This document shows, in pieces, positions 33,477-41,548 of a DNA stretch of 47,698 nt. Within the stretch, counting starts at the first letter, position 1. Each line of letters opens with the position of its first letter. The notes beneath the pieces were generated by a model that worked only from the letters and a program-made list of their open reading frames with translations, searched no databases and had not been told where the DNA came from. Origin of the DNA: Candidatus Latescibacterota bacterium (lineage in GTDB: Bacteria; Krumholzibacteriota; Krumholzibacteriia; LZORAL124-64-63). Location of the stretch: contig JAUSBL010000081.1 of assembly GCA_030658975.1 (NCBI GenBank), positions 1 to 47,698 on the forward strand, in the 5' to 3' direction. Both the position numbers and the translations under genes were made by a program.

Positions 33477-35134
33477 TGGGCGCCCTGAACCGGTGTCGCC
33501 GGTCACTGCTGCCGGCCTGGACGGTCTTCGTGCTCTTCGGCTCCGGCTGCGCCGAATTCGACGACCCCTATCAGCCGGAGGTTCCCGCGGGCCGCATCGA
33601 AGGCCGGGTGACAACCGGCGCGACGCCCGTCGAGGCCACGATCGAACTGGACAGGGTGACCGGAAGCTATCATGAGTCGCTCATCCTGCGGCCTGAAGTC
33701 GATGTCCTCGGGAATTTCGGGATGGACGTGCCGGCCGGCGACTACGTCGCGTATCTGCGGATGGACGGGGTCAGCGAGCGGATCGTGCACGCCCTGCCGG
33801 CGCCGCGGTACGTCTTCGCACGCCGCGACACGTTCACCTTGTCGGCGGCGAACTCCCCGGTCCGGATCGACTTCGCCCTGGGCAGCCTGTCCCTGGACCT
33901 GTCGTTGCCTCCCGCCCTGGACGGACGGAAAGGGACGCTCGAAATCTTTCTGGTCTGGAACGACGGGGAAGCGACGGCGCTGCGGCGCGTGGCGTACTAC
34001 ACCAGCGACATCGTGGGCGGTCGGATCCCTCCCCGGCAGATTCCGCTGTTGCCCGGCGACTATGCGGTCAAATTCACAATCTTCGACCCCGACGCCTGGA
34101 ACCACGCCTACACCTGCGAGCCCGTCTGGCTTCCGGGCACGCGCGATTCCGCTGCGGCAACGAGGTACAGCGTGTCGGCGAACGAGGTGTCCCTCGTCGC
34201 CTGCGCGTCCGTGCTCGAACCCCTGCGCGTCGGGGGACGCATTGCGGGCGCCTGGCTGGACCTGGGTGTGGGCAACGACCTGATGCTGTCGGCAGCCGAC
34301 CTGGACTCCACGATACTGATCAATCGGCTCCGGGTCGGCGCAGACGGCGGCTTCAACTTCGACCTGCTCCTGCCGGCGAGTTTCAAGTTGTTGTCCAGCC
34401 ACGGATTCGGCATCCAGCATTGGTTCGGCGGGCCGAGCTTCGCGGCTGCCGACATCTTCATGATCGACTCCGGCCAGACGCTCACCGGCATCGAACTGCT
34501 GCAGTGCGGGCTGGTCTTCGACGTCGACGCGCCCCTGCCCGATCCCGGCTCGGCAGTGTTCCGGCTCTACGATCCGGTCGATCTCACCCTGCTGGCGGAG
34601 ATGTCCGATTCGCTCATGTCTTCGCGACAGGCCATCTACAACCTGTGGCCCGGAACCTATCTGCTGCACATCGAGTCCTGGCTGACCGGGGCCGCCTGGG
34701 CGCCCCAGTGGTACGACCGCGCGGGCGCTCCCGCCGACGCCCTGCCGATCGTGATCGGGAATCCCGGTGACATCGTCGCCGTCGATGTGTTCCTGGAACT
34801 CGGCGGTGTGATCACCGGCCACCTGGACTCGCCGGCGACGCCGGTCTCGCCCTGCATCGTCTTCGTCCACGATGCTGACCTGGGCGATGAGAGGGGCCTC
34901 GACTACCTCGTGACCGGTGAAACGGAATTCACGATCCGGGGCCTCCCGGACGGCCGCTACAAGCTGGGAGCGGTGACCAGCGAACAGTATTTCGGAACGA
35001 CGGACCGCCCGCCCGCCGGCGCCGTCTGGCACCCGTCCACCCCGGACTGGAACGCCGCGGGCATCATCGAGATCATCGGCGCCTCGACCGTGTCGGGCGT
35101 GGACATCGTCATACCGGGCGCAGGGCCGTCGTGA
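33476..35134 (+). CDS. Second modular lipoprotein, paralogous in design
   Basis: The 552-residue protein has a lipobox (GSGC, Cys25). It repeats the architecture of the preceding gene: an opening GRIEGRVTTGATPVEATIEL module with MDVPAGDYVAYLRMDG, then blocks ending QHWFGGPSFAAADIFMIDSG and PQWYDRAGAPADALPIVIG, and a final LELGGVITGHLDSP / FTIRGLPDGRYKLGAVTSEQYFG module. Overall identity to its neighbour is low but the order and the WF/WY-G junctions are the same, so the pair probably arose by an old duplication. The start overlaps the upstream stop by one base and its own end overlaps the DUF1697 gene by 4 bp. Function unknown. Confidence 0.75.
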   Translation: MGALNRCRRSLLPAWTVFVLFGSGCAEFDDPYQPEVPAGRIEGRVTTGATPVEATIELDRVTGSYHESLILRPEVDVLGNFGMDVPAGDYVAYLRMDGVSERIVHALPAPRYVFARRDTFTLSAANSPVRIDFALGSLSLDLSLPPALDGRKGTLEIFLVWNDGEATALRRVAYYTSDIVGGRIPPRQIPLLPGDYAVKFTIFDPDAWNHAYTCEPVWLPGTRDSAAATRYSVSANEVSLVACASVLEPLRVGGRIAGAWLDLGVGNDLMLSAADLDSTILINRLRVGADGGFNFDLLLPASFKLLSSHGFGIQHWFGGPSFAAADIFMIDSGQTLTGIELLQCGLVFDVDAPLPDPGSAVFRLYDPVDLTLLAEMSDSLMSSRQAIYNLWPGTYLLHIESWLTGAAWAPQWYDRAGAPADALPIVIGNPGDIVAVDVFLELGGVITGHLDSPATPVSPCIVFVHDADLGDERGLDYLVTGETEFTIRGLPDGRYKLGAVTSEQYFGTTDRPPAGAVWHPSTPDWNAAGIIEIIGASTVSGVDIVIPGAGPS

Positions 35135-35682
35135 CCACCTTCACCGCCCTGCTGCGCGGCATCAACGTCGGCCGCGCCAAGCGCATCGCCATGGCGGACC
35201 TGCGCCGCCTGTTCGCGGAACTCGGCTACGCCGACGTCCGTACGCTGCTCAACAGCGGCAACGTCGTCTTCGCGGCGAAGAGCCCGGACGCCGCCTGGCA
35301 CGCGCGTTCCATCCAGCCGGCGATCGAACGCGAGTTCGGCTTCACGGCGACGGTGATCGTGGTGACCGCGGCGGACCTGGCGGCCATCCTCCTGGAGAAC
35401 CCCCTGCGCGACGTGGCCGACGATCCCGCGCGGCACCTGGTGGCGTTCGTGCAGGGCCCGGACGCCCTGGAAGCGGCGAGACCGTTGCTGGCGCGGTCCT
35501 GGTCGCCCGAGGCCTTCGCCCTCGGGAAGCGGGCGGCCTACCTGTGGTGTGCGGGCGGCGTCCTCGACAGCGAGATCTTGAAGGCGTTCACGCGCCTCAC
35601 GGGGGAGACCGCCACGACCCGCAACTGGACCACCGTATCGAAAATCCAGACGATCATCGGCGGCGACGCCCGGCCCGCCTGA
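35131..35682 (+). CDS. DUF1697 family protein
   Basis: The 183-residue protein starts at a GTG overlapping the previous stop (GTGA). TTFTALLRGINVGRAKRIAM, LRRLFAELGYADVRTLLNSGNVVFA, RHLVAFVQGPD and ATTRNWTTVSKI are the standard signature of DUF1697, including the invariant RGINVG and LNSGNVVF boxes and the closing R-NW-T. It is cytoplasmic, of unknown function and full length. It closes the operon that starts with the phosphatase-superfamily gene. Confidence 0.93.
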   Translation: MTTFTALLRGINVGRAKRIAMADLRRLFAELGYADVRTLLNSGNVVFAAKSPDAAWHARSIQPAIEREFGFTATVIVVTAADLAAILLENPLRDVADDPARHLVAFVQGPDALEAARPLLARSWSPEAFALGKRAAYLWCAGGVLDSEILKAFTRLTGETATTRNWTTVSKIQTIIGGDARPA

Positions 35683-35803
35683 TGTAATCGCGACTGAAAC
35701 TACCGCCGTAACAGGCGATCGCTGCAGCGCGACCGTGGTTGCCCGGTCTGCGCTGCGCAGCTAATCTGACACCAGGATGCCGCGGCAAGGGAGGAGGTGA
35801 ATG

Positions 35804-35914
35804 ATGGCGGAAGAACTGAAAGCGGGATGCGCTCGCCCGACCGGCGGACTGGTCGGGCAGCCGGTACCATCGCCCTCGGAACCGATATCGACCACGCAGA
35901 AGGAGGAGAGAGCC
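35804..35914 (+). other. In-frame leader before the peroxiredoxin, with its own ribosome-binding site
   Basis: An ATG at 35804 (and 35801) stands behind GAGGAGGTGA, a stronger ribosome-binding site than that of the downstream ATG, and is in frame with the peroxiredoxin. If used, it would add 37 residues, [20 protein letters not shown]..., including one cysteine. A perfect 8-bp hairpin GCCCGACC / GGTCGGGC lies at 35835-35858. The stretch may be an N-terminal extension or a translated leader; the sequence cannot decide. Confidence 0.4.
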
Positions 35915-36523
35915 ATGATCCAGGTCGGCAAACCAGCCCCTGATTTCGTCTCCCCGGCGTACCACAAGGGTGCGTTCACGAACGTGAAGCTGTCGGACCA
36001 CCTCGGCAAGTGGGTGGTCCTCTGTTTCTACCCCGGTGATTTCACCTTCGTCTGAGCGACCGAAATATCGGCGGTCGCCGATCATTATCCCGAGTTCGTG
36101 AAGCTGGGCGTCGAGGTCCTGTCGATGAGCGTCGACAGCGTCTTCGTGCACAAGATGTGGAACGACCACGAGATCTCGAAGATGGTCAAGGGCGGCGTGC
36201 CCTACCCCATGCTGTCCGACGGCGGCGGCAAGGTTGGCACGGCCTACGGCGTCTACGGCGAGGATGCGGGCGTGGAGAACCGCGGCCGTTTCATCATCGA
36301 CCCCGACGGCGTGATCCAGGGCTACGAGGTGCTCACCCCGCCGGTCGGCCGTCACGTGGGGGAAACCCTGCGCCAGATCCAGGCCTTCCAGCTGGTTCGG
36401 GCCAGCAAGGGCACGGAGGCGACGCCGTCGGGCTGGAAGCCCGGGCGTATGACCCTCAAGCCGGGTCCGGATCTCGTCGGCAAGGTATGGGAGGTGTGGA
36501 AGACCGACATGGCGGCGGACTGA
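35915..36523 (+). CDS. Selenocysteine-containing peroxiredoxin (TGA at the peroxidatic site)
   Basis: The frame of 202 residues starts at the ATG at 35915 behind aaggaggagag. It reads [19 protein letters not shown], then [27 protein letters not shown] and onward without another stop to 36523. The TGA (36053-36055, residue 47) is exactly where AhpC/Prx proteins have the peroxidatic Cys (FTFVCPTE), and homology continues on both sides: [61 protein letters not shown] bacterial SECIS-like hairpin follows. Sec is therefore the catalytic residue and the enzyme would reduce peroxides. The usual C-terminal resolving Cys (VCP) is replaced (EATPSGW) and Cys37 is the only Cys from this start. It resembles Sec peroxiredoxins known from anaerobic Firmicutes. 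Confidence 0.92.
36053..36082 (+). promoter_or_regulatory. UGA codon with bacterial SECIS-like element
   Basis: After the TGA (36053-36055), ATCGGC (36067-36072) pairs perfectly with GCCGAT (36077-36082) around a GGTC loop (36073-36076). The loop begins with G and lies 17 nt after the UGA. This fits the bacterial SECIS pattern of a short stem with a G at the loop start about 16-37 nt downstream, and GGUC is also the core of the E. coli fdhF loop. SelB would bind here. Confidence 0.82.
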
Positions 36524-36541
36524 ACCCCGTCGCGTCGGCGG

Positions 36542-37780
36542 TCAGGCCCGCACGGCAGCCAGCGGATCCTTGAGCCCGTGCCCGGTGACCAGGACCACGG
36601 ACTTGTCGTGCGGGCCGATCAGACCCTGCTCGCGGGCCAGCAGCAGCCCGGCGAAGCCGGCGGCGCCCGAAGGCTCGGCCCAGACGCCGGCCAGACGGGC
36701 CAGCAGGCGGATGGCCTCGCGGATCGCCTCGTCCTCGACGGCGAGGAATCCGCCGCCGGTGCGCGCGACGTACTTCCACGCCTTCAGCCGGTTGCGGGGC
36801 ACGCCCACGCTGATCGAGTCGGCGATGGTCGCGGTCGCGACCGGCGCGACGGCCGCCAACACCTCGCGCGGCGCGAGCGCGGCGGCCCGCGCCCCGGCTT
36901 CCCGCCAGGCGCGGAACAGGGGCGCGGCGCCCGCCGCCTGCACCCCGAACACGGCCGGCACGCGGTCCAGCCGTCCGACCTCCGCCAGCTCGACGAAGGC
37001 CTTGGCGGTCGACGAGACGATGCAGCCGTCGCCCGTCGGCACGAACACCGCGTCGGGCGCCCGGAAATCCAGGGCGTGGGCGATCTCCAGGCCGCAGGTC
37101 TTCTTGCCCTCGACCAGCAGCGGGTTGTAGGCGCAGTTGCGGGAGTACCAGCCGTGCTCCCGCGTCTCCCGGACGGACAGGTCGAAGGCCTCGTCGTAGG
37201 TGCCGTCGATGCGGCGGACCTCGGCGCCGTGCAGCTCGAGCTGCGCCAGCTTGGCCCGGGGCGCGGCGGCCGGCACGAAGATGGTCGTGCGCACGCCCGC
37301 GCGCGCCGCCAGCACCGCGAGGCTGGCCGCGGCGTTGCCCGTCGAGGCGGCGGCCACGTGCGCCACGCCCAGGCGGGCGCAGTCGGCCATCGCCATGGCC
37401 GTGGCGCGGTCCTTCAGGCTGGCCGAGGGCAGCGCGGTGTCGTCCTTCAGCAGCAGGTGGGGCAGGCCGAGGTGCTCGCGCAGGCGGTGCGGGGCGTGCA
37501 GCGGCGTGTCGCCGAGCGACCAGCAGGCGTGGGGCGCCTCGGGGCGCAGCGGCAGCAGCGCGGCGTAGCGCCAGAGGTCGGGCCGGCCCCGCGCGGGGAA
37601 GGGGTCGCCGTCGGGCAGGTCGTCGCGGATCGCCGCGTAGTCGTAGGTCGCGTCGAGGATGCCCTCGTCGCCGCAGGCGGCGCAGACGAAACCGCGGTGG
37701 TCCGTCGGGTGCGCCCTGCCGCAGAGCCCGCAGGCGTACCCCGTCCAGTACGGATTGGTCCCGACCTGCGGCAGCTGCAT
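36542..37780 (-). CDS. Threonine-synthase-like PLP enzyme
   Basis: The 412-residue protein has an N-terminal zinc-ribbon-like segment (ACGLCGRAH, VCAACGDEG; four Cys) and a fold-type II PLP core. The Schiff-base Lys is Lys123 in SASLKDRATAMA. The phosphate loop is ASTGNAAASLAVLAARAG, and TGHGLKDP closes the active site. It belongs to the threonine synthase group. It is last in an operon with ygeW-, ygeY- and ssnA-like genes, at the place where E. coli carries ygeX (diaminopropionate ammonia-lyase, also a PLP enzyme). A beta-elimination role on an amino acid in that pathway is likelier than threonine synthesis, but this is inference. No other threonine-pathway gene is near. Confidence 0.88.
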   Translation of the reverse strand: MQLPQVGTNPYWTGYACGLCGRAHPTDHRGFVCAACGDEGILDATYDYAAIRDDLPDGDPFPARGRPDLWRYAALLPLRPEAPHACWSLGDTPLHAPHRLREHLGLPHLLLKDDTALPSASLKDRATAMAMADCARLGVAHVAAASTGNAAASLAVLAARAGVRTTIFVPAAAPRAKLAQLELHGAEVRRIDGTYDEAFDLSVRETREHGWYSRNCAYNPLLVEGKKTCGLEIAHALDFRAPDAVFVPTGDGCIVSSTAKAFVELAEVGRLDRVPAVFGVQAAGAAPLFRAWREAGARAAALAPREVLAAVAPVATATIADSISVGVPRNRLKAWKYVARTGGGFLAVEDEAIREAIRLLARLAGVWAEPSGAAGFAGLLLAREQGLIGPHDKSVVLVTGHGLKDPLAAVRA

Positions 37781-37796
37781 CGCGCGCCCCCGGCTT

Positions 37797-38774
37797 CTAC
37801 ATCGTGAGGGCCATGATGGCCTTGGCCGTGTGCAGGCGGTTCTCGGCCTGGTCCCAGACCACCGACTGCGGACCGTCGATCACCGCGTCGGTGACTTCCT
37901 GGCCGCGCGAGGCCGGCAGCGGGTGCATGTAGATCGCGTCGGTCGCGGCCAGCTTCATGCGGCGCTCGTCGCAGATCCAGCCGGGGTACTTCTCGATGTG
38001 CTGGACGGCGGCCGCGCGGTCGGGCTCGTGCACCAGGCAGCCCCAGCTCTTGGGGTAGACCACGTGGGCGCCCTCGAAGCCCGCGTCCATGTCGTCGACC
38101 ATCTCGAACTTGCCGCCGCTGCGCCTGGCGTTCGCGCGGGCGCGCTCGATGATCTCCGGCATCAGCTTGAACTCGGGCGGGTGGGCCAGCGTCACGTCCA
38201 GGCCCATGCGCGTCATGATCAGGATCTCGGACTGGGGCACCGAGATCGGGCGCACGTAGCTCGGGGCGTAGGTCCAGCTCACGACGATCTTGCGGCCCCG
38301 CGTCTCGCCGCGGAACTTCTCGCGCACGGTCATGATGTCGGCCGCGGCCTGGCAGGGGTGGTAGACGTCGCACTGCAGGTTGATCAGCGGTACGCGCGAG
38401 ATCCCCGCGATCTGGCGCATGAACTTGTTGCCCACGCCGAAGTCGCAGTTGCGGATGGCGATGCCGTGGCCCATGCGGCCCAGCACGCGCGCGGTGTCCA
38501 TGACCGTCTCGCCGTGGCTCAGCTGCAGCTTGTCGGGTGTCAGCACGTGACAGTGGCCGCCGAGCTGCGTCATGCCCGCTTCCATGGAGTTGCGCGTGCG
38601 CGTGCTCTGCTCGAAGAACAGCGCGAACAGGGTGCGGTCGCGCAGCAGCGCGTGCGGCTCGTCGCGGTAGAACTTGCGCTTGAGGTCGCCGGCGGTCGCG
38701 AGCATCAGTTCCAGCTCGTCGTCGGCCCAATCCTCGGTGTCGATGAAATGCTTGCCCTGCAGGATCTTGCTCAT
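37797..38774 (-). CDS. ygeW: YgeW-like knotted carbamoyltransferase
   Basis: The 325-residue protein starts at 38774 (MSKILQGKHFIDTEDW), overlapping the ygeY stop (ATGA). The carbamoyl-phosphate motif is STRTRNS at 57-63. LSHGETVMDTARVL, NLQCDVYHPCQAAADIM, SWTYAPSYVRPISVPQSEIL, DVTLAHPPEFKLMPEI and VVYPKSW follow E. coli YgeW closely. It lacks the longer YgeW tail, and where YgeW has HCLPA it has HPLPA (284-288). Ornithine carbamoyltransferase proper is less likely because the STRTR context and the neighbours fit YgeW. The reaction in purine-nitrogen breakdown has been proposed to involve a carbamoylated diamino acid. Confidence 0.88.
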   Translation of the reverse strand: MSKILQGKHFIDTEDWADDELELMLATAGDLKRKFYRDEPHALLRDRTLFALFFEQSTRTRNSMEAGMTQLGGHCHVLTPDKLQLSHGETVMDTARVLGRMGHGIAIRNCDFGVGNKFMRQIAGISRVPLINLQCDVYHPCQAAADIMTVREKFRGETRGRKIVVSWTYAPSYVRPISVPQSEILIMTRMGLDVTLAHPPEFKLMPEIIERARANARRSGGKFEMVDDMDAGFEGAHVVYPKSWGCLVHEPDRAAAVQHIEKYPGWICDERRMKLAATDAIYMHPLPASRGQEVTDAVIDGPQSVVWDQAENRLHTAKAIMALTM

Positions 38775-39982
38775 TTCGCACCTCGGTCGATGTTCAGGAA
38801 AGCTCGCGGGAAGGCCGTGTAGAAGGCGCAGGCCCGCACCACGTCGTCCACCGGGACGTACTCGTTGGGGGCGTGGGCCAGGGCCTCCTGGCCCGGCCCG
38901 AAGCCGACGCAGGGCACCCCGTGCAGGCCGTTGATGGCCACGCCGTTGGTGCTGAAGGTCCAGCGCGACACCTCGGGCGGCGCGCCGAACACGCCCGCGT
39001 GCGCCGCGACGCCGGCGCGCACCGCGGGGTGGTCCTGCGGCATCAGCCAGGTCGGGTAGTACTTCTCCATGGGATAGACCAGGCCGGTCCAGGCGGGGAC
39101 CTCGTAGGTCAGCATCCAGACCTCGGCCTCGACGCCGGCTCCGGCCAGGGCGTCGCGCACCTCCTGCAGCGCCCCGTCGCGGGTCTCGCCCGCGGTCAGG
39201 CGGCGGTCGATGTGCAGCTCGGCCTTGTCGGGCACCGCGCACAGGCTCGGCGACAGGCTCTGGAACATGCTGACGGTGCAGGTGCCCTTGCCCAGGAAGT
39301 CGTCCGTGCCGAGCCGCTCGTTCAGCGCCGCGATCGCCGCGCAGGCGGGGGCCAGCTTGTAGACGGCGTTCACACCGCGCTCAGGCGCCGAGCCGTGGCA
39401 GGAGACGCCGCGCGCGGTGACCCGGATCTCCATGCGGCCGCGCTGGCCGCGGGTCAGCGTCAGGCCGGTGGGTTCGGTCGAGACGACGACCTCCGGCCGC
39501 AGCACCTTCTCCTGCAGGATGTAGTGCCAGCAGAGGCCGTCGCAGTCCTCCTCCATGACCGAGCCGACCATCCACACCTGGCAGCCCTCGAGCAGGCCGA
39601 GGTCCTTCATCAGCTTGCCGGCGTAGACCATGCCGGCCATGCCGGCCTTCTGGTCGACCGCGCCGCGGCCGTAGACGCGGCCGTCCTCGAGCTTGCCCGT
39701 GAAGGGGTCGCAGAGCCACTGCGCGGGGTCGCTGACGTCGACGGTGTCGAGGTGGGCGTCGAACGCCACGACGCGCGGGCCGTCGCCGATGCGTCCGAGC
39801 ACGTTGCCGAGGCCGTCGATGCGCACCTCGTCGAAGCCGACGCTCTGCATCTGCGCGGCGACGCGGCGCACGACCCGTTCCTCCTGCCCGGACAGGCTCG
39901 GGATGGCGACGATGTCGCGCAGGAAGGCGATCATGGGCGCCTCGAGGGCGCGGGCGGCTGCGTGGAGGTCCTGCTGTGTCAT
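38771..39982 (-). CDS. ygeY: YgeY-type M20 peptidase/deacylase
   Basis: The 403-residue protein equals E. coli YgeY in length and in many blocks: FLRDIVAIPSLSGQEERVVRR, FDEVRIDGLGNVLGRIGDGP, EEDCDGLCWHYI, STEPTGLTLTRGQRGRMEIRV, SCHGSAPERGVNAVYKL, SWTGLVYP-type WTGLVYPMEKYYPTW, WTFSTNGVAINGLHG. Metal ligands are His in DAHLDTV, Asp in RGAVDQ, Glu of MEEDCDG and Glu of STEP, with a late His in ALAHAPNE. It removes an acyl-type group in the same catabolic cluster. The gene overlaps ygeW by 4 bp and lies 63 bp after ssnA. Confidence 0.94.
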   Translation of the reverse strand: MTQQDLHAAARALEAPMIAFLRDIVAIPSLSGQEERVVRRVAAQMQSVGFDEVRIDGLGNVLGRIGDGPRVVAFDAHLDTVDVSDPAQWLCDPFTGKLEDGRVYGRGAVDQKAGMAGMVYAGKLMKDLGLLEGCQVWMVGSVMEEDCDGLCWHYILQEKVLRPEVVVSTEPTGLTLTRGQRGRMEIRVTARGVSCHGSAPERGVNAVYKLAPACAAIAALNERLGTDDFLGKGTCTVSMFQSLSPSLCAVPDKAELHIDRRLTAGETRDGALQEVRDALAGAGVEAEVWMLTYEVPAWTGLVYPMEKYYPTWLMPQDHPAVRAGVAAHAGVFGAPPEVSRWTFSTNGVAINGLHGVPCVGFGPGQEALAHAPNEYVPVDDVVRACAFYTAFPRAFLNIDRGAK

Positions 39983-40045
39983 CGCGGCTCCGGATACGCC
40001 CCGGCCGGGCGCGCCCGGAACGGGGCGTCCGGCCGGCGTCGTGGA

Positions 40046-41413
40046 TCAGAGGTTGGCCATGCGGTCCCAGATGCGCTGGGCGGCGGCGCGGCAGGCCTGG
40101 CCGTCGTAGGGCGCCGGGTCGCCGCGGCGGTAGCGCGGCGCGCCGTCGACCCAGACTTCCTGGATCAGGCGGGGCTGCATGCCGAACAGCAGCAGGCTGA
40201 GCCAGTTGCCCTGGTGCAGCGGCTGCTTCTGGTCCTCGCAGCCGATCAGGAAGTCCGCGGGCGCGCCCGCGTCCAGCGAGCCGAAGGGTTCGCCGAAGAT
40301 CTCGCGGGCCAGCTGGTAGCCGCCGATCCAGAAGCGCTCGGCGCCGTGGAAGCCCAGCGGGCCGCGGCCGGTCTCGTTGCCGCGGTAGAACGTCGTGCGC
40401 AGCTCGCCGAACATGTTGCCGTCCAGGCCGTCGGTGCCCAGGCAGCTGCGCGGCGGGAAGCGGTCCACCGGAGCGCGGCCGACGCCGTTGTTCATGTTCG
40501 AGCGGCCGTTGTGCACGAGCCAGGCGCCCTTCTCCTCGATCGTCTGCAGGTCCAGGGGCGTGAGGTCCACGCCGTGGGCCAGCAGGCTGCGCGGGCGGAT
40601 GAGGCCGTGCCGGTCCAGCCGCTCCAGGGGGTCCGGCCAGCCGCGGTCCTTGCAGATCTCGCGGTCGGTCGAGCCCTCGGCCAGGTGCATGTGCACGCCG
40701 GTGTCGAACTCGGTGCAGAGCGCCGCCAGGCTGTCGAGCGTGCCGTCCTCCAGCGTGAAGCCGGCGTGCGCGCCGACGAGGCCCTTGAACCAGGGGACAC
40801 TGTGGGCCGGGACGCCGTCGCCGGGCGCGGCCGTCTTCTGCAGGTAGCGGCGGGTCTCCTCGAGGCAGGTGTCGCGGCTGCCGGGGCCGCCGCGGTCGGT
40901 GACCTCGTAGCAGAGGCAGCCGCGCACGCCGGCCTCGCGTAGCCCCTGTTCCACCAGGTCGAGCGAGCCGCCGACCGAGGTCAGGCTGCTGTGATGGTCG
41001 AAGATCAGCGTCGTGCCGCAGCGCAGGGAATCCCAGGCGCCCGACACCGCGCTGATCCGGATGGCCTCGGGATCCAGCGCGCGGTCCAGCTTCCACCAGA
41101 TCTCCGTCAGCACGTCCTGGAAGCTGCGCGGGGTGTTCGCCGGCGGGGGCATGCCCGGCGCCAGCGTGGAGTAGAGGTGATGGTGGGCGTTGATGAGGCC
41201 CGGCATGACCGTGCGGCCTCCCAGGTCGCGCACCTCCTCGCCCTCGTGCGGGGCGAGCCCGCGCCCGCGCTCGATGATGCGGCCGCCCGCGATGCGCAGG
41301 TCGGCGATCTCGACGCGCGGGTCGGGCGCCGCGTTCATCTGCGGCGGCAGGTAGTCCAGCACGTTCGCGTTGGTCAGCAGCGCCCCGGGGGCGCCTTTGC
41401 GGCTCTGCTTCAA
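40046..41413 (-). CDS. ssnA: SsnA-type aminohydrolase
   Basis: The 455-residue amidohydrolase starts at a TTG at 41413 behind ggaggcc. Metal and substrate motifs include TVMPGLINAHHHLYSTLAPG (HxH, His77/79), TTLIFDHHSS, VHMHLAEGS, LLAHGVDL, WLVHNGRSNMNNGVGRAP and LGTDGLDGNMFGELR. These match E. coli SsnA (442 residues) block by block. SsnA is encoded next to ygfK and the selenium-dependent molybdenum hydroxylase xdhD in E. coli and is used in purine-derived nitrogen catabolism. It heads a four-gene minus-strand operon with ygeY, ygeW and a threonine-synthase-like gene. No such hydroxylase lies within the window. Confidence 0.94.
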   Translation of the reverse strand: MKQSRKGAPGALLTNANVLDYLPPQMNAAPDPRVEIADLRIAGGRIIERGRGLAPHEGEEVRDLGGRTVMPGLINAHHHLYSTLAPGMPPPANTPRSFQDVLTEIWWKLDRALDPEAIRISAVSGAWDSLRCGTTLIFDHHSSLTSVGGSLDLVEQGLREAGVRGCLCYEVTDRGGPGSRDTCLEETRRYLQKTAAPGDGVPAHSVPWFKGLVGAHAGFTLEDGTLDSLAALCTEFDTGVHMHLAEGSTDREICKDRGWPDPLERLDRHGLIRPRSLLAHGVDLTPLDLQTIEEKGAWLVHNGRSNMNNGVGRAPVDRFPPRSCLGTDGLDGNMFGELRTTFYRGNETGRGPLGFHGAERFWIGGYQLAREIFGEPFGSLDAGAPADFLIGCEDQKQPLHQGNWLSLLLFGMQPRLIQEVWVDGAPRYRRGDPAPYDGQACRAAAQRIWDRMANL

Positions 41414-41500
41414 GACCTGGCCTCCGGTGCGGTACGCGTTGGCGACATCATGTCCGGTACGGGTTCAGGATCATCCCCGGTCCCTGAATCTGCAAGCAAA

Positions 41501-41529
41501 AACGCCCGGGCGAGGGCCTCCCGGGCGTT
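41501..41529 (-). terminator. Strong terminator of the gld-type operon
   Basis: A perfect 10-bp stem AACGCCCGGG / CCCGGGCGTT with a 9-nt loop is followed, in minus-strand direction, by a run of five T. It lies 20 bp beyond the DUF4340 stop. Confidence 0.9.
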
Positions 41530-41548
41530 CGGAGGGAGTGCGGCCGGG

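Noticed and set aside
36053-36055. The TGA taken as an inactivating mutation or sequencing error in the peroxiredoxin
   Set aside because: It falls exactly on the catalytic residue, the rest of the gene is intact and conserved, and a fitting SECIS-like hairpin follows at the right distance.
36056-36078. Alternative hairpin GCGACCG / CGGTCGC directly after the UGA as the SECIS element
   Set aside because: The stem starts immediately at the UGA and the loop begins only 7 nt after it, too close for known bacterial SECIS elements. The 36067-36082 hairpin fits better; the two are mutually exclusive.
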